In this document: positions 35,398-44,986 of the stretch, piece after piece
Layout: every line of letters starts with the position of its first letter
Numbering within the stretch: position 1 is the first letter of the stretch
NCBI RefSeq assembly: GCF_014170375.1
Contig: NZ_LZZW01000025.1
Location: 124,001-188,000, forward strand
DNA length: 64,000 bases
Direction of reading: 5' to 3'
Origin: Variovorax sp. UMC13
GTDB taxonomy: Bacteria; Pseudomonadota; Gammaproteobacteria; Burkholderiales; Burkholderiaceae_C
Position numbers and translations under genes: made by a program
The notes under the pieces: generated by a model
Told to the model about the DNA's origin: nothing
Databases searched by the model: none
The model's input: only the letters and a program-made list of their open reading frames with translations

Positions 35398-36500
35398 GCG
35401 CGCGGTACCGAAGGTGAGGGCGCCGCGGCACGGCGCCGCAGCCCCCAGTTGTTGTTGCGTTTGGCGAGCCAGAGGCAGGTGGCCACCAGGATGCCGCCGT
35501 GCACCAGCAGCATGAAGGTGCCGATGCCGATGCGCCCGGAGCCGATCCAGCTCTGCCCGAGGTTCAGCAGGTTGAAATAGACCACGAAGGCGAACAGCGC
35601 GAGCAGCAGGTTGCCGCTGCGGCCGGCGCGCGGGTTCACGTTGGACAGCGTGAGCGCCAGCAGCACGAAATTGAAGCCGGCGAACAGCAGGCCGATGCGC
35701 CAGGCCAGTTCACCGAGGGCGACGGGCGTGCGTTCCATCAGCAGGGTCCGGGTGCTGCGCGCCCGCACCGGCGCCGCGTCGGCCGACGAGGAGACGTTGT
35801 CGCCGACCTTGGCGCCGTAGGTCTCGAACTCGCTGATCTTCAGGCGCTTCTCGTCGAGCGAGCGCTCCAGGCGCTGGCCGTTGGACAGCAGCAGGTAGCG
35901 CGCCTCGCCCACGTCGTCGATGCGACCGCTGCGCGCCGAGGTGATGATCTGCAGGTTGCGTTCGATCGAGGAGATGAACACGTTGTTGGCGGTGGTGCCG
36001 TCCGGCGTGTCCTTGTCGATGAAGAACACGCGGTTGCGGCCGGCCGACTCGCGGAACTCGCCCGGCGCGATGCGCTCCAGGTCGCCGCGGCGTTCGTACT
36101 GGGCCCGCATGCCCTGGGTCTGCGAGTTGGCCCAGGGCCAGCCCACCAGCGCCAGCACCGCGATCAGCAGCAGCACCGGCCACGAGAAGCGGAACAGCGG
36201 GCTGACGAAGTCGAACAGGCCACGGCCGCTGGAGAACCAGATCACCATCTCGCTGTCGCGGTACATGCGCGACAGCGTGCCGACGATGGAGACGAACAGG
36301 CTCAGGCTCAGGATGGTCGGCATGTAGCCGAGCACCGTGTAGGCCATCACGAGCAGCACGTCGGACGGGTTCACGCTGCCCTTGGAAGCCAGGCCGAGCG
36401 TGCGGATCAGCATCATGGTCATCACGATGGTGACCAGGACGACGAGCGTGGCGCCGAAGCTGCGAGACAGCTCTTTGCGCAGGGAGGAATGGAATAACAT
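35394..36500 (-). CDS. lptF: LPS export permease LptF
   Basis: The protein has 368 residues from the ATG at 36500. MLFHSSLRKELSRSFGATLVVL is the LptF N-terminus. Membrane helices flank a periplasmic domain (about residues 125-255). It pairs with LptG in the Lpt transporter. It is divergent from pepA with only 22 bases between starts, so promoters must overlap the genes. Confidence 0.93.
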   Translation of the reverse strand: MLFHSSLRKELSRSFGATLVVLVTIVMTMMLIRTLGLASKGSVNPSDVLLVMAYTVLGYMPTILSLSLFVSIVGTLSRMYRDSEMVIWFSSGRGLFDFVSPLFRFSWPVLLLIAVLALVGWPWANSQTQGMRAQYERRGDLERIAPGEFRESAGRNRVFFIDKDTPDGTTANNVFISSIERNLQIITSARSGRIDDVGEARYLLLSNGQRLERSLDEKRLKISEFETYGAKVGDNVSSSADAAPVRARSTRTLLMERTPVALGELAWRIGLLFAGFNFVLLALTLSNVNPRAGRSGNLLLALFAFVVYFNLLNLGQSWIGSGRIGIGTFMLLVHGGILVATCLWLAKRNNNWGLRRRAAAPSPSVPRA

Positions 36501-36522
36501 CGTCAAGGGAAAGAAAAGGATT

Positions 36523-38046
36523 ATGGACTTTCAACTCAAGACCCTCAGCACCGCCCAGGCGGCCAACGAAAAGACCGACGCACTGATCGTGCTTTTCGCC
36601 GAGTCAGGTTCCACCGAGAGCCTGTCGAAATCCATCCGGTCCGATGCCCTGGCCGCCCTCATGGAGGATGCGCGCAAGGCCGGCGATCTCCCGGCCAAGG
36701 CGGGCAAGCTGCTCGCCCTGTACCGGCCGGCCGGCGTCACCTCGCCGCGGGTGCTGCTGGCATCGACCGGCGACGGCAGCGCGAACGCCGTGCGCACCGC
36801 CGTCGTTGCCGCCGTGCAGGCCGCCAAGGTCCAGGCGCCCAAGCGCCTGACCATCGTCTTCGCCCAAGAGGCCACGGCGTCCGCGGTCCGCGCGGCCGTG
36901 CTCGCGGCCGCCGACGCCAGCTACGTCTACACCACCACCAAGCCCAAGGCCGACGCGCGCAGCATCCGCCAGCTGGTGCTCGGCGTGCCCGATGCGAAGG
37001 CCCTGTCGTCCGCCTTTGCCGAGGCCAGCGCCACCGTGGCCGGCATCGAGCTGGCCAAGGAATGGGGCAATCGCCCGGGCAACCACAGCACCCCGACCTT
37101 GCTGGCGGGCGCCGCGCAGGAACTGGGCCGGCTGCCGCGCATCCAGTGCGAGGTGCTCGGTCCCAAGGAAGTGACCAAGCTGGGCATGGGCTCCTTCGCC
37201 GCCGTGGCGCAGGGCTCGTCCGAGCCGCTGCGCTTCATCGTGCTGCGCTACCAGGGCGCGGCCAAGAGCGCGGCGCCGGTGGTGCTGGTGGGCAAGGGCA
37301 TCACCTTCGACACCGGCGGCGTGTCGCTCAAGCCCGCGGCCGAGATGGACGAGATGAAGTTCGACATGTGCGGCGCGGCCAGCGTGCTGGGCGTGTTCCG
37401 CACTCTGGCCGAGCTCAAGCCCGAGATCAACGTGGTCGGCCTGATCCCTTCCTGCGAGAACATGAACGACGGCAAGGCGCTCAAGCCCGGCGACGTCGTG
37501 ACCAGCCTGAGCGGCCAGACCATCGAGGTGCTCAACACCGATGCCGAAGGCCGGCTGATCCTGTGCGACGCGCTGAGCTATGCCGAGCGCTTCGCGCCCG
37601 CGGCGGTGATCGACATCGCCACGCTGACCGGCGCCTGCGTGATCGCGCTGGGCGGCGTGCGCAGCGGCCTGTTCTCTTCCGACGACTCGCTGGCCGCGGC
37701 GCTCTCGGCGGCCGGCGAGCAATCGCAGGACCCGTGCTGGCGCCTGCCGCTCGACGACGAGTACGGCGAAGGCCTGAAGAGCAACTTCGCCGACGTCGCC
37801 AACATCGCCGGCCGCGCGGGCGGCGCGATCACGGCGGCCAAGTTCCTGCAGCGCTTCACCAGCGCCTTCCCCTGGGCCCACCTCGACATCGCCGGCACGG
37901 CCTGGAAGAGTGGCGCGGCCAAGGGATCAACCGGTCGCCCGGTCGGCCTGCTGGTCAGCTACCTGCTCGCCCGCGCGGCCAGCGCCGGTGCGCCGGCCGA
38001 AGCGGCGCCGCGCAAGGCCGCGCGCAAGGCACGCGCCACCACGTGA
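36523..38046 (+). CDS. pepA: Leucyl aminopeptidase (M17)
   Basis: The protein has 507 residues. The C-terminal catalytic domain has VGKGITFDTGGVSLKP with the metal-binding Lys and Asp, and NTDAEGRL, the M17 signature. PepA is a hexameric cytoplasmic manganese/zinc aminopeptidase; in some bacteria it also binds DNA in Xer recombination at plasmid sites. The stop overlaps the holC GTG. The lptF/pepA/holC layout is common in proteobacteria. Confidence 0.95.
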   Translation: MDFQLKTLSTAQAANEKTDALIVLFAESGSTESLSKSIRSDALAALMEDARKAGDLPAKAGKLLALYRPAGVTSPRVLLASTGDGSANAVRTAVVAAVQAAKVQAPKRLTIVFAQEATASAVRAAVLAAADASYVYTTTKPKADARSIRQLVLGVPDAKALSSAFAEASATVAGIELAKEWGNRPGNHSTPTLLAGAAQELGRLPRIQCEVLGPKEVTKLGMGSFAAVAQGSSEPLRFIVLRYQGAAKSAAPVVLVGKGITFDTGGVSLKPAAEMDEMKFDMCGAASVLGVFRTLAELKPEINVVGLIPSCENMNDGKALKPGDVVTSLSGQTIEVLNTDAEGRLILCDALSYAERFAPAAVIDIATLTGACVIALGGVRSGLFSSDDSLAAALSAAGEQSQDPCWRLPLDDEYGEGLKSNFADVANIAGRAGGAITAAKFLQRFTSAFPWAHLDIAGTAWKSGAAKGSTGRPVGLLVSYLLARAASAGAPAEAAPRKAARKARATT

Positions 38047-38483
38047 CCGAGATCGACTTCCACTTCAACACGCCCGACAAGGTCCACTACGCCTGTCGGC
38101 TGCTGCGCAAGGCCGTCGGGGCGCGCGGCGCGCGGGTGGTGGTGGTGGCGCCGCCGGCCGTGATCGAGGCCATCGATGCGGCCCTGTGGCAGCTCTCGGC
38201 GGTGGACTTTGTGGCGCATTGCCGCGCCAGCGCCGAGCCCGCGGTGCTGTCACGCTCCCCGGTGGTGCTCATGGACGGCGATGCTGGTGCATTGCCGCAC
38301 CAGCAGGTGCTGCTGAACCTGGCCTCGGAGATCCCGGCCGGCTTCGAGCGCTTCGAGCGCCTGATCGACATCGTGACCGACGACGAGGACGATCGACTCT
38401 CCGCGCGCCTGCGCTGGCGCCACTATGCGGACCGCGGCTACGCCATCACCCGCCATCAGTTCCAGGGGAGCGCCACGCGATGA
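38043..38483 (+). CDS. holC: DNA polymerase III chi subunit
   Basis: The protein has 146 residues from a GTG that overlaps the pepA stop (GTGA). It begins VTEIDFHFNTPDKVHYACRL and includes ALWQLSAVDFVAHC and SRSPVVLMD, the conserved chi blocks. HolC links the clamp loader to single-strand binding protein. Position after pepA is typical. Confidence 0.92.
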   Translation: MTEIDFHFNTPDKVHYACRLLRKAVGARGARVVVVAPPAVIEAIDAALWQLSAVDFVAHCRASAEPAVLSRSPVVLMDGDAGALPHQQVLLNLASEIPAGFERFERLIDIVTDDEDDRLSARLRWRHYADRGYAITRHQFQGSATR

Positions 38484-38863
38484 ATTCGCCGCGCATTCCA
38501 CCGCGCTTCGTGCCCACGCTCACCACGGTGCTCGAAGTGCCCGCGCCGGCGCCGCCAGCGGTGGCCGACGACCCGCGCGAAGCGGTCGCGCTCGGCCCGG
38601 CCGCGCGCCTGTCCGAGCTGGAGAGCTTCGCGCTGGAGGAGCAGTTGATGCACCGCGTCCTGCAGCGCATCGACGGTGCGCTCGAGGAGCGGCTCAGCGA
38701 CGTGGTGTCGGCCGCGGTGCAGGTGCAACTCGACGCCATGGTGCCGCGCCTGCGCACTGAAATCGAGGCCGTTTTGCGCACGCTGGTGGTCGAATCCCTG
38801 GCCGAGGAACTGGGTGAAACACTCGGGTCGAACCCACCCAAAGACGCCTCATCCTTGGGCTAA
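38480..38863 (+). CDS. Hypothetical protein downstream of holC
   Basis: The protein has 127 residues, Pro-rich at the N-terminus and acidic-helical at the C-terminus (LSELESFALEEQLMHRVLQR). Its ATG overlaps the holC stop (ATGA), so it is translated with holC. The helical part resembles DUF2486-type Burkholderiales proteins found behind holC; I am not certain of the family. Confidence 0.65.
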   Translation: MNSPRIPPRFVPTLTTVLEVPAPAPPAVADDPREAVALGPAARLSELESFALEEQLMHRVLQRIDGALEERLSDVVSAAVQVQLDAMVPRLRTEIEAVLRTLVVESLAEELGETLGSNPPKDASSLG

Positions 38864-38988
38864 ACTGCGCCCGGTTCGACGGCGCGAGGGCGCTGGAAGA
38901 CACGGTCCGGCGCGGAATTTGCTCTGCAGGGGTATCCGGTCAGAAGGCCGTTTTTTATTACTCTATTCATCCTGTTCTGGAGGTTCCC

Positions 38989-40194
38989 ATGCAATTGAAA
39001 TGGACTGCGGTCGCACTGGCTGCTCTCACGTTGGTGGCTTGCGGTAAGAAGGAGGAGGCTGCGGCACCCGCTGCAGCGCCAGCCCCCACGGCCGCCGCGC
39101 CTGCAGCAGCACCTCCCGCCGAGACAATGGTGGTGAAGATCGGCCATGTCGCCCCGACCAGCGGCGCCATCGCTCACCTCGGCAAGGACAATGAATTGGG
39201 CGCCAAGATGGCGATCGAGGACCTGAACGCCAAGGGCGTGAAGATCGGCGACAAGGTCGCCAAGTTCGAACTGCTGGCCGAAGACGATGCCGCCGATCCG
39301 AAGCAGGGCACGGCGGTCGCCCAGAAGCTGGTCGACAGCAAGGTCAACGGCGTGGTGGGCCACCTGAACTCGGGCACCACCATCCCCGCATCCAAGCTGT
39401 ACAGCGACGCCGGCATTCCGCAGATCTCGCCGTCGGCGACCAACCCGAAGTACACGCGCCAGGGCTTCAAGACCACCTTCCGCGTGGTGGCCGACGACAC
39501 GCAACTGGGCGGCACGCTCGGCAAGTACGCGGTCGAGACGCTCAAGGGCAAGAACATCGCCGTGATCGACGACCGCACGGCCTACGGCCAGGGCGTGGCC
39601 GACGAATTCGAGAAGGCCGCCAAGGCAGCCGGCGCGACCATCGTGGGCCGTGAGTTCACCACCGACAAGTCGACCGACTTCAACGCCATCCTGACCAAGC
39701 TCAAGGGTGCCAAGCCCGACGTGCTGTTCTTCGGCGGCATGGACGCCGTCGGCGGCCCGATGCTCAAGCAGGTCAAGCAGCTGGGCATGAACGTCAAGTT
39801 CATGGGCGGCGACGGCCTGTGCACCGCCGAACTGGCCAAGCTGGCCGGCGACGCGATCGGCGAGGAAGTGGTCGTGTGCGCCGAAGCCGGCGGTGTCGAC
39901 GGCGACTTCAAGGGCCCGCTGGATGCCTGGAAGACCAAGTTCAAGGAAAAGAACGGCGTCGAAGTCCAGATCTACGCACCCTACGTGTATGACGCCGTGC
40001 AGGTGCTGGCCGCCGCGATGGTCAAGGCCGGCTCCGCCGAGCCCGAGAAGTACCTGCCGGAAGTCGGCAAGGTCGACTACAAGGGCCTGACCGGCCCGAT
40101 CACCTTCGACGAGAAGGGCGACATCAAGAACGGCGCCCTGACGCTCTTCACCTACAAGGGTGGCGTGCGCACGCAGATCGCCGTGGTCCGCTGA
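38989..40194 (+). CDS. Branched-chain amino acid ABC transporter substrate-binding lipoprotein
   Basis: The protein has 401 residues. It has a signal peptide with lipobox LVAC followed by an Ala/Pro linker of about 25 residues, then a type I periplasmic binding fold (VVKIGHVAPTSGAIAHLGKD, NGVVGHLNSGTTIPAS). This is the LivJ/LivK family. No permease or ATPase genes follow; a terminator ends the unit, so it is an orphan binding protein here. Confidence 0.92.
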   Translation: MQLKWTAVALAALTLVACGKKEEAAAPAAAPAPTAAAPAAAPPAETMVVKIGHVAPTSGAIAHLGKDNELGAKMAIEDLNAKGVKIGDKVAKFELLAEDDAADPKQGTAVAQKLVDSKVNGVVGHLNSGTTIPASKLYSDAGIPQISPSATNPKYTRQGFKTTFRVVADDTQLGGTLGKYAVETLKGKNIAVIDDRTAYGQGVADEFEKAAKAAGATIVGREFTTDKSTDFNAILTKLKGAKPDVLFFGGMDAVGGPMLKQVKQLGMNVKFMGGDGLCTAELAKLAGDAIGEEVVVCAEAGGVDGDFKGPLDAWKTKFKEKNGVEVQIYAPYVYDAVQVLAAAMVKAGSAEPEKYLPEVGKVDYKGLTGPITFDEKGDIKNGALTLFTYKGGVRTQIAVVR

Positions 40195-40217
40195 GCGCTT
40201 CGCTCCGCTGGAAAGAG

Positions 40218-40241
40218 AAAAGGGCCTTCGGGCCCTTTTTT
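40218..40241 (+). terminator. Rho-independent terminator after the binding protein gene
   Basis: AAAAGGGCC and GGCCCTTTT around the stable loop TTCG, followed by T residues, 24 bases after the stop. Confidence 0.9.
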
Positions 40242-40312
40242 CATGGGTGCGCCGCGCGCGGACCGGGCGGCTCGCGTTCTGACATCATCGCCATCACCGA
40301 TCCGTGCCCACG

Positions 40313-41467
40313 ATGAACTCCTCCGCCCCCGCTCGCGCGCAAAGACTGCGCGATTTCCTTCTCGGCTTCTGGCCCGCCCCGGTGCAGGTCTCGGCCCCCG
40401 AGCGCTGGCGTGCGCTGGCCGGTGCCGGCGTCGGCATCCTGTTCACCGCGCTGCTCAGCCGCTGGTGGAACGGCGCCGGCACGGCCGTGCCGTGGCTGGC
40501 TGCGCCGCTCGGTGCCAGCGCGGTGCTGGTGTTCGCGCTGCCCGCGAGCCCGCTGGCCCAGCCCTGGGCCGTGGTCGGCGGCAACACGCTGTCGGCGCTG
40601 GTCGGCGCGGCCTGCGCCATGCTGATCCCGGACCCGGCCTGGGCGGGCGCGGTGGCGGTGGCGGCGGCCATCGGGCTGATGTTCGTGCTGCGCTGCCTGC
40701 ATCCGCCGGGCGGCGCGACCGCGCTGCTCACCGCCATGGCCGCAAGCAGCTTTCATTTCGCGGTCTTTCCGATGCTGGTCGATTCGCTGTTGCTGGCGTT
40801 CGCGGGCGTGCTCTACAACAGCCTGACCGGCAAGCGCTATCCGCATGCGCAGCGGCAGCCGGCGCCGTCGGCCACGCCCTCGGCCTCGCGCTTCACGACC
40901 GCCGACCTCGATGCCGCACTGGCCCACTACAACCAGGTGCTCGACGTGAGCCGCGACGACCTCGAGGCCTTGCTGCAGCACGCCGAAGCCGCGGCCTACC
41001 AGCGCAATTTCGGCCAGCTCCAGTGCCGCGACATCATGTCGCGCACACCCTGGACCGTGCAGTTCGGCACGCCGCTGGGCGAAGCCTGGGCCTTGATGCG
41101 CGAGCGGCGCATCAAGGCGCTGCCGGTGATCGACCGGGCACAGCGCATCGTGGGGATCGTGACCGTGGCCGACTTCATGCGCCATGCCGACTTCGACCGG
41201 CACGACGGCATTGCCGAGCGCCTGCGCGCGCTGATCCGGCCCAGCATGCGCACCCACGGCGACAAGCCCGAGGCCGTGGGCCAGATCATGACGCGCGAAG
41301 TGCGGGTCGCGAGCGAGCACCGGCCGGTGGCGGAGCTGGTGCCGCTGTTCTCGGACGCCGGCCACCATCACATCCCGATCATCGACGCGGACAAGCGCCT
41401 GGTCGGCGTGATCACGCAGTCGGACCTGGTGCGCGCCCTGTACCGGGCCGCGCAGCCGGGCGGGTAG
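40313..41467 (+). CDS. HPP-family membrane protein with CBS domains
   Basis: The protein has 384 residues from the ATG at 40313. The N-terminal half has about four or five membrane helices and the family signature LHPPGGATALL near residue 127. The C-terminal half has two CBS domains (DIMSRTPWTVQFGTPLGEAW and QIMTREVRVASEHRPVAELV). HPP proteins are linked to nitrite transport in some organisms; the CBS pair probably senses adenosine nucleotides. Confidence 0.88.
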   Translation: MNSSAPARAQRLRDFLLGFWPAPVQVSAPERWRALAGAGVGILFTALLSRWWNGAGTAVPWLAAPLGASAVLVFALPASPLAQPWAVVGGNTLSALVGAACAMLIPDPAWAGAVAVAAAIGLMFVLRCLHPPGGATALLTAMAASSFHFAVFPMLVDSLLLAFAGVLYNSLTGKRYPHAQRQPAPSATPSASRFTTADLDAALAHYNQVLDVSRDDLEALLQHAEAAAYQRNFGQLQCRDIMSRTPWTVQFGTPLGEAWALMRERRIKALPVIDRAQRIVGIVTVADFMRHADFDRHDGIAERLRALIRPSMRTHGDKPEAVGQIMTREVRVASEHRPVAELVPLFSDAGHHHIPIIDADKRLVGVITQSDLVRALYRAAQPGG

Positions 41468-41470
41468 GCC

Positions 41471-42544
41471 TCAGGCCACGGGCTGCAGTGCCTCGGCCAG
41501 GGCCCGCACGCTCAGCGGCGCCGAGCCCTCGGCCTTGTTGCTGATCGTGACGTAGACCTTCTGCCCCGCGCGCGCCGTGCCGGTGATGACCCGGGCCAGC
41601 GCGGTCCGCGTGTCGATGTCGGGGTCGACCATGCGGTCGAAGGGCTGGTAGAGCTTTTCGGCCTCTTCGTAGCCGTAGGCGCCATGCAGCGGATTGACGT
41701 TCCAGCGGCACACCAGCGGCCCCGGCCACAGCGCGCGCAGCAGCGGCAGCTGCTCCGCGATCGGCGGCAGCTTGGGGTGCAGGCCGAGGCAGTAGGTGGC
41801 GCCGCCGCCGCGCAGCACCTCGACCAGCGCGGGCGTCAGCAGCTCGGGGTTGCGCACCTCGACCGCGATCACGCCATCGGGCGCCGTGGGCTGCAGCGAG
41901 GGCAGGGCATGCAACATCGCGGACAGTCGCTCCAGCACCCGCGGCCATTGCGCCAGCAGCGAGACGGGCAGGGGGCTCAGCTGGAACACCAGCGCGCCGA
42001 CGCGGTCGCCGAGGCCTTCGAGCGCGGGCAGCACGAACTCCTGCAGCGCGAGCTCGGGGCTCAGGAAGGCCGGATTGGGCTGGCGCCCCCGGCCTTCCTC
42101 GCCGCGCACCAGCGCATCGGTCACCAGGGCCGGTGCCTTGACCACGAAGCGGAAGTCGGGCGGCACCATGGCGGCGAGCTGCGCATACTGGCTCGCGCTC
42201 AGGGGCCGGTAGAAGGCGCGGTCCACGCACACGCTGCGCAGCAGCGGGTGTTGCGCGTAGGCCGTCAGGCCCCGCTTGGCCAGCAGCGCCTCGGAGTAGG
42301 CACGATCCCAGACCATGCCGGCCCAGCCGGGGTAGGACCAGGTCGAGGTGCCCAGCCGCACCTCGGGCGGCAGGCCCGCGGCCAGTGCCTGCAGCACCGG
42401 ATCGACCGGTGCCGCCTCGATGGTCGTCGAGCGCGATGCCCGGCGCACCGGCGCGGCGTCCGCCGCGCCATCGGGTGGAGGCGCCGGTGCGGCCTGGACG
42501 GCTGGCGGCGGCGTGTCGGCGTCGGGAAAGAGCGAATCCTGCAT
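41471..42544 (-). CDS. DUF72 family protein
   Basis: The protein has 357 residues. After a Pro/Ala-rich first 60 residues, the DUF72 core begins VRLGTSTWSYPGWAGMVW, continues with YAQHPLLRSVCVDRAFYRPLS and FRFVVKAPALVT, and ends with VYVTISNKAEGSAPLSVRALAE. The fold is a TIM barrel of unknown activity. It converges on the HPP gene with 3 bases between stops. Confidence 0.85.
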   Translation of the reverse strand: MQDSLFPDADTPPPAVQAAPAPPPDGAADAAPVRRASRSTTIEAAPVDPVLQALAAGLPPEVRLGTSTWSYPGWAGMVWDRAYSEALLAKRGLTAYAQHPLLRSVCVDRAFYRPLSASQYAQLAAMVPPDFRFVVKAPALVTDALVRGEEGRGRQPNPAFLSPELALQEFVLPALEGLGDRVGALVFQLSPLPVSLLAQWPRVLERLSAMLHALPSLQPTAPDGVIAVEVRNPELLTPALVEVLRGGGATYCLGLHPKLPPIAEQLPLLRALWPGPLVCRWNVNPLHGAYGYEEAEKLYQPFDRMVDPDIDTRTALARVITGTARAGQKVYVTISNKAEGSAPLSVRALAEALQPVA

Positions 42545-42695
42545 GATCGAAAAAGATGCGGCATTCTCGCCGGCCCGCGCCCAGGCCATCGGCGACTCGG
42601 GGACAATCGTCGCTCTTCCCACGACGCCCACGCCATGCACCTGCCACCGTTCTTCAATGCCCAGCCGGCCATGGGCCGCGCGGAGGCGAACTGAG

Positions 42696-42932
42696 ATGCG
42701 GATGTTCGGTCTGGTCGGCCTGCTGCTCGCGCTGCTGATCGCGGGCCTGCTGGTGAAGAAGCAACTGAGCGCGCCGCAGGCCGTGGTGCCGGGCCTGCCC
42801 GCGCCGGCATCGGGCGACGCGGCCGCGCCCACGGTGCGCACGCAGACGCAGCAGCTGCAGCAGGACATCCAGAAATCCCTGGACGCCGCCGCGCAGCAGC
42901 AGCGCCGGGCCATGCCCGAGGAAGCGAACTGA
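42696..42932 (+). CDS. Small single-span membrane protein
   Basis: The protein has 78 residues. A membrane helix LVGLLLALLIAGLLV at the start is followed by a Pro/Ala linker and a Gln-rich helical tail (TQTQQLQQDIQKSLDAAAQ). It lies 6 bases before tadA and is probably cotranscribed. A 20-codon frame (MHLPPFFNAQPAMGRAEAN) ends just before its ATG and could be a leader, with weak support. Confidence 0.65.
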   Translation: MRMFGLVGLLLALLIAGLLVKKQLSAPQAVVPGLPAPASGDAAAPTVRTQTQQLQQDIQKSLDAAAQQQRRAMPEEAN

Positions 42933-42938
42933 GCGCCG

Positions 42939-44018
42939 ATGAGCCACGACCTCGAATGGATGCAGCGGGCCCTGGCCGAGGCACGCCTCGCGGGCGCCGC
43001 GGGCGAGGTGCCGGTCGGCGCGGTGCTGGTGAAGGACGGCGTGTGCATCGCGAGCGGCCGCAACGCGCCTGTCGCCACGCACGACCCCAGCGCGCATGCC
43101 GAGATCGCGGCCCTGCGCGCGGGCGCGCAGGCGCTCGGCAACTACCGGCTCGACGGCTGCGAACTGTTCGTCACGCTCGAGCCCTGTGCGATGTGTGCCG
43201 GTGCGATGCTGCACGCCCGGCTCGCGCGCGTGGTCTACGGCGCGACCGACCCCAAGACCGGCGCGGCCGGCTCGGTGCTCGACCTGTTCGCGCAGCCCCA
43301 TCTCAACCACCGCACGCAGGTCGAAGGGGGCGTGCTGGCGGCCGAATGCGCGGCCGTGCTGCAGGACTTCTTCCAGCAGCGGCGCACGCTGGCGCGCGTC
43401 ACCGCGCAGCCGCTGCGCGACGATGCGCTGCGCACGCCGGACGCACGCTTCGCCGGCCTCGATGCCGAGCGTTTCGCGTCGCACTACATCGCCGATCTGC
43501 CGGACCAGCGCGGCTGGCGCCTGCACTACCTCGATGAAGGCCCGCGCGATGCCGCAGCCACCGTGCTGTGCCTGCACGGCCCGGGCCGCTGGAGCCACCA
43601 GTTCCGCCATCTGACCCGCCTCGCGGGCCCGCGCTGGCTGGTGCCCGACCTGATCGGCTTCGGCCGCAGCGACAAGCCCAAGCGCGAGGCCGTGCATGCG
43701 CTGGACTGGCACCGCGACCTGCTGCTGGCCTGGCTGGACCGGCTGCAGCCCGGCCCGGTGCTGCTGGCACCCGCGGAAGGCTCGCACGCGCTCACGGCGC
43801 TGTTGCACGCGGCCGCGCCGCAGCGCTTCGTCGGGGTGCTGCCGGTGCCCGAAAGCCAGGACCGCGCACTGCGCGCCGCCTGGCAGGCACCGTTTCCGGA
43901 CCGCGGCTACGAGGCCGCGCTGCGCGCCTGGGGCCGTGGTGCCGGCGATGCCGCGGGCCCGTCGCCGGCGCAGGCCGCGGCATGGGTCGCAACCGCAATG
44001 GGATACTTCGCGCCGTGA
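42939..44018 (+). CDS. tadA: tRNA adenosine(34) deaminase with alpha/beta-hydrolase-like extension
   Basis: The protein has 359 residues, about twice the usual TadA length. Residues 1-160 are a complete deaminase: zinc ligand His53 and catalytic Glu55 in HAEIA, then Cys83 and Cys86 in PCAMC. Residues 175-359 look like an alpha/beta hydrolase of haloalkane dehalogenase type (WRLHYLDEGP, VLCLHGPGRWSHQFR, WLVPDLIGFGRSDKP), but the expected nucleophile elbow reads LAPAEGSHAL without a G-x-S-x-G. TadA makes inosine in the wobble position of tRNA-Arg. Its stop overlaps the ldcA GTG. Confidence 0.9.
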   Translation: MSHDLEWMQRALAEARLAGAAGEVPVGAVLVKDGVCIASGRNAPVATHDPSAHAEIAALRAGAQALGNYRLDGCELFVTLEPCAMCAGAMLHARLARVVYGATDPKTGAAGSVLDLFAQPHLNHRTQVEGGVLAAECAAVLQDFFQQRRTLARVTAQPLRDDALRTPDARFAGLDAERFASHYIADLPDQRGWRLHYLDEGPRDAAATVLCLHGPGRWSHQFRHLTRLAGPRWLVPDLIGFGRSDKPKREAVHALDWHRDLLLAWLDRLQPGPVLLAPAEGSHALTALLHAAAPQRFVGVLPVPESQDRALRAAWQAPFPDRGYEAALRAWGRGAGDAAGPSPAQAAAWVATAMGYFAP

Positions 44019-44950
44019 GCAAACATATCTACATCTATTCGCCCTCCAGCGCGGTCCGTGACAAGGCCGCTTTCCGCCGTGGCGTGAAGCGCCTGCAGGC
44101 GCTCGGTCACGCGGTCGAGATCGACGAGGCCGCGCTGAGCAGCCACCAGCGCTTCGCCGGCGACGACGCCACGCGGCTGGCCGCCATCACGCGCGCCGCC
44201 GCCAGCGGCGCCGATCTGGCGTTGATCGCGCGTGGCGGCTACGGCCTCACGCGCATCCTCGATGCCATCCCGTACAAGGCCGTGGCCAAGGCCATCCACC
44301 ACGGCACCGAGTTCGTCGGGCTCAGCGACTTCACCGCCTTCCAGAGCGCGCTGCTCGCCAAGACCGGCGCGGTGACCTGGGCCGGCCCGGCGCTGGGCGA
44401 GGACTTCGGCGCCGAGGACGGCCCCGACGACATCATGGAAGCCTGCTTCGACGACCTGGTGTGCGGGCACGGCGAGGGCACGGGATGGCGCATTCCCGCG
44501 CGCGACATCGACGCGAGCACGGCGCTGCGCCCGCTGAAGGATGCGGTGCTCTGGGGCGGCAATCTGTCGGTGCTGGTCGGCCTGCTCGGCACGCCGTACT
44601 TCCCGGCCATCGACAAGGGCGTGCTGTTCCTCGAAGACGTGCATGAGCATCCCTACCGGCTCGAGCGCATGCTCGACCAGCTGCGTCATGCGGGCGTGCT
44701 GGCGAAGCAGCGCGCGGTGGTGCTGGGCCAGTTCACCTCCTTCAAGAAGGTGCCGCACGACCGCGGCTTCGGGCTCCACACTGTGGTCGACCGGCTGCGC
44801 ACGCTGCTCAAGGTGCCGGTGCTGACCGGGCTGCCTTTCGGCCATGTGCCGACCAAGGTGCTGCTGCCGGTGGGCGCGAAGATCGAGATGGCCGCCGAAG
44901 GACGCGAGCTGTTCATGGTCTGGGGCCATCGGCACGGCCATCACCACTGA
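44015..44950 (+). CDS. ldcA: LD-carboxypeptidase (S66)
   Basis: The protein has 311 residues from a GTG overlapping tadA (GTGA). S66 features: YSPSSAVRD at the start, ARGGYGLTRILD with a nucleophile-region Gly-rich turn, WGGNLSVLVGLLGTPY, and LEDVHEHPYRLERML. It removes the terminal D-alanine from tetrapeptides during cytoplasmic peptidoglycan recycling. The catalytic Ser is not certain from inspection alone. Confidence 0.85.
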   Translation: MSKHIYIYSPSSAVRDKAAFRRGVKRLQALGHAVEIDEAALSSHQRFAGDDATRLAAITRAAASGADLALIARGGYGLTRILDAIPYKAVAKAIHHGTEFVGLSDFTAFQSALLAKTGAVTWAGPALGEDFGAEDGPDDIMEACFDDLVCGHGEGTGWRIPARDIDASTALRPLKDAVLWGGNLSVLVGLLGTPYFPAIDKGVLFLEDVHEHPYRLERMLDQLRHAGVLAKQRAVVLGQFTSFKKVPHDRGFGLHTVVDRLRTLLKVPVLTGLPFGHVPTKVLLPVGAKIEMAAEGRELFMVWGHRHGHHH

Positions 44951-44986
44951 AGCGAAGGCCCGGCGCCGGGCCGGACAGAACCGGCG

